From Leucobacter salsicius M1-8 (GTDB lineage Bacteria; Actinomycetota; Actinomycetes; Actinomycetales; Microbacteriaceae): a stretch of 64,000 nucleotides of DNA. The stretch covers positions 1-64,000 of the forward strand of contig NZ_AOCN01000027.1 of assembly GCF_000350525.1 (NCBI RefSeq). Direction: 5' to 3'. A model generated the notes under the pieces. It ran no database searches. It was not told the DNA's origin and worked only from the letters and a program-made list of their open reading frames with translations. A program made the position numbers and the translations under genes. This document shows, piece by piece, positions 53,226 through 60,281 of this stretch (positions are counted from its first letter, which is position 1; the number at the start of each line of letters is the position of its first letter).

Positions 53226-54875
53226 TTAACCGAACATGCCGTTCGAGGCGCCCCAGATGCCGAGTCCGACGACCACGACGAGGAGTCCACCGCCGGTCAG
53301 TCCCAGAACGAGCGGCAACTTAGTGCGCTCCTTCGTCGGCTTGGCCACTGCAGGAACGCCCGACACCACGCGCGCGCTCACCGCGTGACGCGCTGACACG
53401 GGAGCGGGGCCCGCTACCGTGCCGTGCTCGTCGACGGTCTCGGCGCCCGTGATCGGATCAATCTCGGCCGAGTCGTGGAGCGATACGTGACCGCCCGTTT
53501 CACCGAGCGACTTCGGCAGTCGCAGTGATCCGGTGACGTAGAGCTCTCCGGTAGCACCGAGCGGGCCCGTGAGCCCACCGGTGTCTTCGGGCATCGTGGG
53601 CAGGATCAGCGCAGAAGTGCCGTTGGTCGAGCCCTCCTGTGCCACCGCACGCGAGATCAGGTCGTCGAAGTCGCCCTGGGGCTCCTCGGCGGGTGAGGGC
53701 ACGTTGCGGGTCGCCGGATCGTCAAACACCGAGCGCCACTCTTCGGGGGGCGCGATGTCAGGAAACGAGTACGTCTCTTTCGGCTGCTGCTCTGGTTCCT
53801 CGACTACGACAACGGCCTCTTCGACCGTGGGCGCGTCGACCACAGGAGCGTCAAAGGCGACCGTCTCGGCAACCGGCTCTTCAGGAGCAGACTCTGTATC
53901 AGCGGTGTCCGCGTCAGCGAGTTCCGCGTCGGCGAGTTCCGCGTCAGCGGCCCCTACCGCTACCGGGAGCTCCTCGGGAGCTGTTTCGGCGGCGTCTTCG
54001 TTGACGTCGTCTACCGCGGGAGCCTCGGGCTCACCTTCGACTGCCTCGGCGCTTGCCTCAGCAGACTCGGCCTCAGTGATCTCGGGCTCGACAGCCGCGA
54101 GTTCAACAACCTCAGGCTCGACAGCCTGAGCTTCGACTGCTTCAACCTCAGCAGGCTCCGGAACCACGGCTTCGGCAGCCTTGTCACGCTTCCAAAATTT
54201 GAGGCGCGACTTGCCGCCTGACGCCGGAGTGGCCGTATCGGCAACGACCGGTGCGTCTTCCGACTCATCCTGCGAGGCATCCGCCTCGGGCTCCTGGGTC
54301 TCGGCCAGGGCTTCCGCTGCGCGCAGCTCTTCGACAGTGAAGGGCTCGGTTGGCGGAGAAATCAGGGAATCAAAATCTTCGACGGGCTCATCGTCTTCGG
54401 GTGCGACAGTGACGTCTGCCTCTGCGTCGACGACTTCTAGGTCAACGACCTCTACGTCAGCGTCAGCGTCAGCAACATCGATGTCGGCTACAGCGACGTC
54501 AGCAACCTCGGCCGCGGACTCGGTGTCTGCCTCTTCGCCTGCCCCGGCCGCAGCCGGCTCGGCGGGAGACTCTGACTCTGCTTCTGTCTCAGGCGCAGCG
54601 GTGACCGCCGCCTCCTGGGCCGCAGTTCGGGCCGCAAGAGCCTGCTCACGCAGGGTGCGAATCTCGCGACGGCTGCGAGGCGTGCCGTCAGCGTTGAGCG
54701 GCGAAATCTCGATGTCGTCGGCAACAATGCTGGGCTCGGGGTCGACAACGGGCGCGGCATCCGCTTCAGCGGCGGCTGCGGCCAGCTCGGAAAGGTCCAG
54801 CGCGCCGGTTTCGCCCTGCTCACGCAGACGGCGTTCCCGCCGTGTCAGCGGTACCTGCTCTTCGTTCTCACTCAT
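53226..54875 (-). CDS. Acidic repetitive protein with C-terminal membrane helix
   Basis: A 549-residue protein of unknown function. It starts with a charged block ([15 protein letters not shown]) and a second [13 protein letters not shown] block, then a very Glu/Asp/Ala/Val-rich stretch (about residues 75-390) with many EPEV/EAVE-type units. A region of low complexity with conserved-looking patches follows ([26 protein letters not shown]), and one membrane helix near the end ([26 protein letters not shown]). It lies between nadD and rsfS, a place where related actinobacteria often have such a protein. The start overlaps nadD by eight bases. Confidence 0.7.
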   Translation of the reverse strand: MSENEEQVPLTRRERRLREQGETGALDLSELAAAAAEADAAPVVDPEPSIVADDIEISPLNADGTPRSRREIRTLREQALAARTAAQEAAVTAAPETEAESESPAEPAAAGAGEEADTESAAEVADVAVADIDVADADADVEVVDLEVVDAEADVTVAPEDDEPVEDFDSLISPPTEPFTVEELRAAEALAETQEPEADASQDESEDAPVVADTATPASGGKSRLKFWKRDKAAEAVVPEPAEVEAVEAQAVEPEVVELAAVEPEITEAESAEASAEAVEGEPEAPAVDDVNEDAAETAPEELPVAVGAADAELADAELADADTADTESAPEEPVAETVAFDAPVVDAPTVEEAVVVVEEPEQQPKETYSFPDIAPPEEWRSVFDDPATRNVPSPAEEPQGDFDDLISRAVAQEGSTNGTSALILPTMPEDTGGLTGPLGATGELYVTGSLRLPKSLGETGGHVSLHDSAEIDPITGAETVDEHGTVAGPAPVSARHAVSARVVSGVPAVAKPTKERTKLPLVLGLTGGGLLVVVVGLGIWGASNGMFG

Positions 54876-55470
54876 TTTCCGTCGCTTCCTCGGTGTACAA
54901 CCCGTACTTGGCGATGTACTGCACCACACCATCTGGGACCAAATACCAGACCGGATCGCCCCGGCCTACTCGTGCCCTACAGTCGGTTGATGATATCGCC
55001 AACGCGGGAACTTCCAACAAGCTTATGTGTTTGCCCGAGAGCCCCGACAGTGACAGTTCGTGCCCGGGGCGCGAAACGGCAATAAAATGTGCAAGATTCC
55101 ACAGCTGCTCGACATCTTTCCAGCTCACGATCTGCTCGACCGCGTCAGCACCGGAGATGAAGAACAACTCGGCGTCTGGCCACTGCTTGCGCAGATCCCG
55201 CAGGGTGTCCACGGTGTACGTGGCACCGCTCCGGTCGATATCGACGCGACTCACGGTGAACCTGGGGTTTGATGCCGTCGCAATCACCGTCATGAGATAG
55301 CGGTGCTCGCTGGGCGACACGCCGCTCTTCTGCCACGGTCGCCCAGTCGGCACAAACACGACCTCATCGAGGTCAAAGCTCTGCGCAACCTCGCTCGCGG
55401 CGACGAGGTGACCATTGTGGATCGGGTCGAACGTTCCGCCCATTACCCCAATACGTCGCCGCGTAGCCAC
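54868..55470 (-). CDS. nadD: Nicotinate-nucleotide adenylyltransferase
   Basis: A 200-residue NMN/NaMN adenylyltransferase in NAD synthesis. Motifs: [22 protein letters not shown] (HxGH), [10 protein letters not shown], and [21 protein letters not shown] (ISSTxxR). The ATG at 55470 gives [12 protein letters not shown]. Length is as usual for actinobacteria. Its 3' end overlaps the acidic membrane protein gene by eight bases, and the small membrane protein gene lies 15 bases upstream, so these form one operon. Confidence 0.95.
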   Translation of the reverse strand: MATRRRIGVMGGTFDPIHNGHLVAASEVAQSFDLDEVVFVPTGRPWQKSGVSPSEHRYLMTVIATASNPRFTVSRVDIDRSGATYTVDTLRDLRKQWPDAELFFISGADAVEQIVSWKDVEQLWNLAHFIAVSRPGHELSLSGLSGKHISLLEVPALAISSTDCRARVGRGDPVWYLVPDGVVQYIAKYGLYTEEATENE

Positions 55471-55485
55471 CGGTTGCCGAACCTA

Positions 55486-55701
55486 CTAGTGCGTGGGCTG
55501 CTGGGTGCCGTGCTCGCGAGCGTACGCCTCAGCCTTGGCCGAGTGACGGTTCGCCACATCACGGAAGGAAAAAGTCACGGCAGCGAGCACCACGAAAATC
55601 GAAAATACGATCACGCCGTACATAACTGGGGGCATCGGCAGTTCCTTAAGAACGTGCCCTCCCTCTTCTGCTGCAACAGCAAGCGTGGCGAGAACAGACA
55701 T
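55486..55701 (-). CDS. Small membrane protein between proA and nadD
   Basis: A 71-residue protein with one membrane helix (VMYGVIVFSIFVVLAAVTFSF) and a basic, hydrophilic tail (RDVANRHSAKAEAYAREHGTQQ). I use the ATG at 55701, with AGAGG six bases ahead; ATGs at 55719 and 55791 are in frame too, and the last would overlap proA. No function is known. Similar short proteins occur at this site in related actinobacteria. Confidence 0.75.
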   Translation of the reverse strand: MSVLATLAVAAEEGGHVLKELPMPPVMYGVIVFSIFVVLAAVTFSFRDVANRHSAKAEAYAREHGTQQPTH

Positions 55702-55757
55702 TGAGACCTCTGCATTCATGGCGAATTGGATAATCGGATTAAGTCTACCGGGTTTGG

Positions 55758-57050
55758 CTAGCGAATCTGGCCCGCGCCGCGCACAAGCCACTTGGTGCTT
55801 GTCAGCTCAGCAAGACCCATGGGCCCTCGCGCGTGCAGTTTCTGGGTCGAAATACCCACCTCTGCACCGAAGCCAAACTCGCCGCCGTCCGTGAACCGGG
55901 TTGATGCGTTCACCATCACCACGGCGGAGTCGACCCGAGCAAGGAACTGCTCAGCGTTACGGTAGTTAGCGGTGACGATCGCATCTGTGTGTCGCGTGGA
56001 GTAGCGCTCGATGTGCGCAAGTGCATCCTCGAGCGAGTCCACAATCTTGACGCCCATCTCGAGCGCGTGATGCTCCGTTTCCCAGGTGGCATCTGTCGCA
56101 GCTTGGATCGATCCGGATCCCGGCTCCGCCGTGTCGCTACCGGGCGCGCCGCCCACGAGCGTGAGGGTACGCGCGTCGGCTTCGATGCGCACGTCCTTCT
56201 CGCGCAGCGCGGCGATGATGGGCGGCAACAGCCGCTGTGCCGCAGCGCGGTGCACGAGCAGCGTCTCTGCGGCGTTGCAGACGCTGGGACGGTGTGTCTT
56301 GGCGTTGCGCACGATGGACACGGCCATGTCTTTGTCGGCGGTTTCATCGACGAACACGTGTACCACGCCGGATCCGGTCTCGATGACCGGCACCGTGGAC
56401 TCTTGGACAACGGTTGAGATGAGTCCCGCGCTCCCGCGGGGAATCAAGACGTCGACGTAGCCGCGGGCACGCATCAGCCGGCTGGCGCCCTCGCGACCGA
56501 ATTCGTCGATCGTCTGGATCGCGTCGCCCGCGAGACCAGCGCTCGTCACGGCGTCCTGGATGACGCGCACGAGCACCCGGTTTGTCTGCTCTGCGGCGCT
56601 GCCGCCGCGCAGCACGGCGCCGTTGCCACTCTTAAGCGCGAGCGCCGCAATATCAACGGTCACGTTGGGGCGCGCCTCGTAGATCGCGCCCACAACGCCA
56701 AACGGGACGCGTACCTGACTGATGGCGACCCCGTTTTCGAGGGTGCCCCCACGCACCACCTGGCCCACAGGGTCGGGCAGGCCAATGATGTCGCGCACGG
56801 CGTCGCTCAGCGCGGCAACGCGCGCGGCATCGAGCGTGAGTCGGTCGAGCAGACCGGCCCCGATCTGCTGCTCCTCGCCGCGGGCGAGGTCGAGCGCATT
56901 GGCCGCGACAATATCGTCGACATTGGCCACCAACGCATCAGCGATCGAGGCGAGCGCGGCGTTCTTTGCCGCGGTCGACACCGTAGCAAGCGACTTCGCC
57001 GCGACGCGTGCACGGTCAAGGGTAGTCAAAAACCGATCTTCGTGTGACAT
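55758..57050 (-). CDS. proA: Gamma-glutamyl phosphate reductase
   Basis: A 430-residue aldehyde-dehydrogenase-like enzyme that reduces gamma-glutamyl phosphate to glutamate semialdehyde, step two of proline synthesis. Blocks: VPFGVVGAIYEARPNVTVDIAALALKSGNGAVLRGGSAA, IPRGSAGLISTV, and the catalytic Cys in TVNAKTHRPSVCNAAETLLV-like AKTHRPSVCNAAETLL. GEFGFGAEVGISTQKLHARGPMGL ends the protein. It follows proB by 86 bases on the same strand. Confidence 0.96.
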   Translation of the reverse strand: MSHEDRFLTTLDRARVAAKSLATVSTAAKNAALASIADALVANVDDIVAANALDLARGEEQQIGAGLLDRLTLDAARVAALSDAVRDIIGLPDPVGQVVRGGTLENGVAISQVRVPFGVVGAIYEARPNVTVDIAALALKSGNGAVLRGGSAAEQTNRVLVRVIQDAVTSAGLAGDAIQTIDEFGREGASRLMRARGYVDVLIPRGSAGLISTVVQESTVPVIETGSGVVHVFVDETADKDMAVSIVRNAKTHRPSVCNAAETLLVHRAAAQRLLPPIIAALREKDVRIEADARTLTLVGGAPGSDTAEPGSGSIQAATDATWETEHHALEMGVKIVDSLEDALAHIERYSTRHTDAIVTANYRNAEQFLARVDSAVVMVNASTRFTDGGEFGFGAEVGISTQKLHARGPMGLAELTSTKWLVRGAGQIR

Positions 57051-57136
57051 GGGGTCAGCCTATCTCGCGCCCGGCGACACTGGCTCGGGCGTGGGGATTC
57101 TAAGGAAACGTAAGGAGTAGTACGAGGCGTGTTCGG

Positions 57137-57964
57137 CTATGCCGATGGAGCCGCTGAAGCAGCTGGCACCGGTGGCGCCGCCGGGTAGGCTCCCGGCGCC
57201 GCATCAAACACGGTGCCGTGGTCCTCGCCGTCGAGCACTGCAGCCAACAGGCCAGTCTCGGTGAGTAGCACGGCGGCTCCCGCCTCGGCTGCCAATCGGG
57301 CAGCCTGAACCTTCGTGGATGCACCCCCGGTGCCCCAGCCAGACTGGCTTTCGCCGATCGTGATGCCGTCGAGCGGGTCGCCGTATGGCACATGTGCAAC
57401 CCGCTCGGCTCCAACGATGTTGGGCGGAGCGGTGTAGAGCGCATCGACATCTGAGAGCAGCACGAGCTGATCGGCACAGATCAGGCGTGCAACCAGCGCG
57501 GCCAGTCGGTCATTATCGCCGAACCGGATCTCGTGAGTTGCGACCGTATCGTTCTCATTGATGATCGGCAGAATGCCGAGCTGCAACAGGCGTTCGAGCG
57601 ATCGCCGCGCGTTACCTCGGTGCGTGGGGTTCTCAAAGTCTTGTGCGGTCAGGAGCACCTGACCGGCCACGATTTCGTGAGTCGTGAGAGCCCGCTGGTA
57701 GCGGTTGACCAGAATATTCTGGCCAACCGCTGCAGCTGCCTGCTGTGTCGCGAGGTCATCAGGACGCGCGTCAAGCTTCAGAAAGGGTACGCCGGTTGCA
57801 ATCGCCCCACTCGAGACGAGAATCACCTCGGCGCCGGCGGCGTGCAGCCGCGCGAGCGAGGCTACGAGCCGGGGAATCTGACCGGCGTTATCGCCACTGA
57901 CCGACGAAGAGCCGACCTTGACGACGACCCTGCGGGCCTGCAGCAGGGATGCGTCCCCGCTCAT
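57137..57964 (-). CDS. proB: Glutamate 5-kinase, without PUA domain
   Basis: A 275-residue glutamate kinase, first step of proline synthesis. The amino acid kinase domain is complete: VVVKVGSSSVSG, VILVSSGAIATG, LPIINENDTVATHEIRFGDNDRLAALVA and GTGGASTKVQAARLAAEAG. The C-terminal PUA domain (about 100 residues in E. coli ProB) is absent; the chain ends in a short Ala/Pro-rich tail (APGAYPAAPPVPAASAAPSA). Short ProB forms exist in other bacteria and may differ in proline feedback. The start overlaps the obg stop by four bases. Confidence 0.94.
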   Translation of the reverse strand: MSGDASLLQARRVVVKVGSSSVSGDNAGQIPRLVASLARLHAAGAEVILVSSGAIATGVPFLKLDARPDDLATQQAAAAVGQNILVNRYQRALTTHEIVAGQVLLTAQDFENPTHRGNARRSLERLLQLGILPIINENDTVATHEIRFGDNDRLAALVARLICADQLVLLSDVDALYTAPPNIVGAERVAHVPYGDPLDGITIGESQSGWGTGGASTKVQAARLAAEAGAAVLLTETGLLAAVLDGEDHGTVFDAAPGAYPAAPPVPAASAAPSA

Positions 57965-59466
57965 TCATCCGCTCCCCACATGCCCGACTCGCGCTCCCGC
58001 TCCAGCTGGGCACGAGCCTCCGCCTTGGCATCCATCATCTCGTAGTAGTCAGCGCGGCGCTCCTTGTTGGTGCGTCGCACGACCGGGTCGAGTCGGTCAT
58101 CGCTACCGCGCACGCCCGTCTGCACCTCGGCCGCACTGGTAACGGTAGGCTCCCAGTCGAAGATGACGCCAGCGCCGGGACCAATCACGACGGTCGAGCC
58201 GGCAACGGCTCCCGCCTTGACGAGGCCGTCTTCGATGCCGATCTTCTGCAGACGGTCGGCGAGGTATCCGATCGCCTCGTCGTTCTTGAAGTCGGTCTGT
58301 TCGACCCAGCGCTCGGGCTTCTCACCCAAGATGCGGTAGATCGTGCCGTACGTTCCACCCTCAGTCTTGATGCGGAAGTTGACGCGATCGACCGGCTTGG
58401 GCGTCAGCACGATCCGGGGCTGGGCAACGGCCTCAGCTTCACGGGCGACCCGCTCGCTTTCGACGAGGGCTCCGAGCGCGAAGCCGAGCTCGCGCAGTCC
58501 CTCGTGCGACGCGGTGGAAATCTCGAACACGCGGTAGCCGCGTGCCTCGAGGTCGGGGCGCACCATTTCGGCGAGCTCGCGTGCCTCGGGCACATCGATC
58601 TTGTTCAACGCGATGAACTGCGGGCGCTCGAGCAACGGGATCTGCCCCTCGGGCACCGGGTATGCGCCGAGCTCTCCCAAAATCACGTCGAGATCAGAGA
58701 TGGGATCGCGCCCGGGTTCGAGCGTGGCACAGTCGAGAACGTGCAGCAGTGCGCTGCAGCGCTCGACGTGGCGGAGAAAGTCGAGCCCCAGCCCGCGCCC
58801 CTCGCTCGCGCCCTCGATCAGCCCGGGAACGTCGGCAACTGTGTAGCGGTACTCACCCGACTGCACGACACCCAGGTTGGGGTGCAGCGTGGTGAATGGG
58901 TAGTCGGCGATCTTCGGCTTTGCAGCACTCATCGCAGCAATCAAGCTCGACTTTCCCGCTGAAGGATAGCCAACAAACGCAACATCGGCGATCGTCTTGA
59001 GCTCGAGGGTGACCTCACCAGTCCAACCCGCGGTGCCGAGCAGCGCAAAGCCGGGGGCTTTGCGCTTCGTGCTGGCGAGATCCATATTTCCGAGGCCACC
59101 GACACCACCCTTGGCAGCGACGTAGCGCATGCCGGGTTCGGTGAAGTCAATCAGGGTCTCCCCCGCTGCGTCCTTCACCACGGTGCCGACGGGCACCGGT
59201 AGCACAAGTTCGCCGCCGTTTTCACCGGAGCGCCAGTCACCGGCGCCGTAGCCACCGTTCTTCGCTGCGATGTGCGGCCGGCGGTGGTACTCCAGCAGCG
59301 TCGTGACCTGCGGGTCTGCGAGCAGCACGATGTCGCCACCGTGCCCGCCCGCGCCACCGTCCGGCCCAGCCATTGGCTTAAACTTTTCGCGGTGAATCGA
59401 GACGCAGCCATTACCACCGCGCCCCGCCTGCAAAAAGAGCTGGACGCGGTCCACGAACGTTACCAT
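57961..59466 (-). CDS. obg: GTPase Obg/CgtA
   Basis: A 501-residue Obg protein, a GTPase for large-subunit ribosome assembly and stress control. The Gly-rich Obg fold (VDRVQLFLQAGRGGNGCVSIHREKFKPMAGPDGGAGGHGG) leads. G motifs follow: GYPSAGKSSLIAAMS, DVPGLIEGASEGRGLG, ALNKIDVPEA. The C-terminal OCT domain is present (FRIKTEGGTYGTIYRILGEKPERWVEQTDF), with a further acidic/Arg tail of about 65 residues. Its start is ATG at 59466; a hairpin with T run lies between it and rpmA. Confidence 0.95.
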   Translation of the reverse strand: MVTFVDRVQLFLQAGRGGNGCVSIHREKFKPMAGPDGGAGGHGGDIVLLADPQVTTLLEYHRRPHIAAKNGGYGAGDWRSGENGGELVLPVPVGTVVKDAAGETLIDFTEPGMRYVAAKGGVGGLGNMDLASTKRKAPGFALLGTAGWTGEVTLELKTIADVAFVGYPSAGKSSLIAAMSAAKPKIADYPFTTLHPNLGVVQSGEYRYTVADVPGLIEGASEGRGLGLDFLRHVERCSALLHVLDCATLEPGRDPISDLDVILGELGAYPVPEGQIPLLERPQFIALNKIDVPEARELAEMVRPDLEARGYRVFEISTASHEGLRELGFALGALVESERVAREAEAVAQPRIVLTPKPVDRVNFRIKTEGGTYGTIYRILGEKPERWVEQTDFKNDEAIGYLADRLQKIGIEDGLVKAGAVAGSTVVIGPGAGVIFDWEPTVTSAAEVQTGVRGSDDRLDPVVRRTNKERRADYYEMMDAKAEARAQLERERESGMWGADE

Positions 59467-59495
59467 GCTGAAAAAATTCCCTCGCTATATACGGC

Positions 59496-59522
59496 AAAAG
59501 GCGAGCCGAAGCCCGCCTCGCC
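59496..59522 (-). terminator. Hairpin terminator or attenuator between rpmA and obg
   Basis: On the minus strand GGCGAG and CTCGCC pair around a TTCG-containing loop and are followed by TTTT (59499-59496). It may partly end transcripts of rplU-rpmA, making more ribosomal protein than Obg. Confidence 0.6.
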
Positions 59523-59540
59523 GTGAGTTGCCTAATGTGG

Positions 59541-59795
59541 TTAGGCGGCCGTCACGATGTTGACGACCTTGCGGCCGCCCTTCGCGCCAAACTCAACCGC
59601 GCCCGCAGCGAGTGCGAACAGCGTGTCGTCCTTACCGCGGCCGACGTTTGCGCCGGGGTGGAAACGAGTGCCACGCTGGCGGACGATGATCTCGCCTGCG
59701 TTGACTTCCTGTCCACCGAAGCGCTTTACGCCGAGGCGCTGTGCATTTGAGTCGCGGCCGTTCTTGCTTGAGCCGACGCCCTTCTTGGATGCCAT
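59541..59795 (-). CDS. rpmA: 50S ribosomal protein L27
   Basis: An 84-residue L27, a large-subunit protein near the peptidyl-transferase centre. The start [29 protein letters not shown], then [27 protein letters not shown] and [12 protein letters not shown] are diagnostic. The N-terminus begins directly with the AxKKGxGS motif, without the Firmicutes-type cleaved extension. It lies 34 bases after rplU. Confidence 0.98.
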   Translation of the reverse strand: MASKKGVGSSKNGRDSNAQRLGVKRFGGQEVNAGEIIVRQRGTRFHPGANVGRGKDDTLFALAAGAVEFGAKGGRKVVNIVTAA

Positions 59796-59829
59796 GAGTC
59801 TCTACTCCTTAGGTAGTAGCGTAAAACGC

Positions 59830-60138
59830 TTACTTAATGCCGGTGACTTTGAGGCGCGTCAGATCCTGACGGTGCCCCTGGCGGCGCTTGTAGCCGGTCT
59901 TGTTCTTGTAGCGCTGAATGATGATCTTCGGGCCACGAAGGTCATTGAGCACCTCAGCGGTGACGGTAACCTTGGCGAGCTCAGCCGCATCGGTCGTTAC
60001 CTTGTCGCCGTCGACGAGCAGGACAGCGGGAAGCTCAAGCTTGCCATTGTCGTCGCCCTCAACACGATTCACCGTGATGATCGAGCCAATCTCGACCTTC
60101 TCCTGCCGGCCGCTTGCGCGAACTACTGCGTAAACCAC
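59830..60138 (-). CDS. rplU: 50S ribosomal protein L21
   Basis: A 102-residue L21 of the large ribosomal subunit: [69 protein letters not shown]. It starts with GTG at 60138, with GAGGG seven bases ahead. The conserved K-x-K-x-x-Y/GHRQ-T-x-V/L motif is complete. Confidence 0.97.
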   Translation of the reverse strand: MVYAVVRASGRQEKVEIGSIITVNRVEGDDNGKLELPAVLLVDGDKVTTDAAELAKVTVTAEVLNDLRGPKIIIQRYKNKTGYKRRQGHRQDLTRLKVTGIK

Positions 60139-60177
60139 TTCACACCCTCTTCTTAAGGTTTGTCATCCATACCGAAT

Positions 60178-60192
60178 CGCGACCAAGTCGCG
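60178..60192 (-). other. Short hairpin in the rplU leader
   Basis: CGCGAC-CAA-GTCGCG forms a perfect 6-bp stem. It lies in the ~95-nt leader between the predicted promoter and rplU. It may serve autoregulation, but no known L21 leader consensus was matched. Confidence 0.35.
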
Positions 60193-60237
60193 CTCGAAGT
60201 CTGTCTACCGCCCAGAAAAGGGTGGCACCAACGGTCA

Positions 60238-60267
60238 ATATTATCCCACAGTCGCGGCTCGGGTCAA
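60238..60267 (-). promoter_or_regulatory. Predicted promoter of rplU-rpmA
   Basis: On the minus strand TTGACC (60267-60262) and TAATAT (60243-60238) with 18 bases between form a near-consensus promoter, giving a leader of about 95 nt before rplU. Confidence 0.72.
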
Positions 60268-60281
60268 ATGCGGCACGCTGA

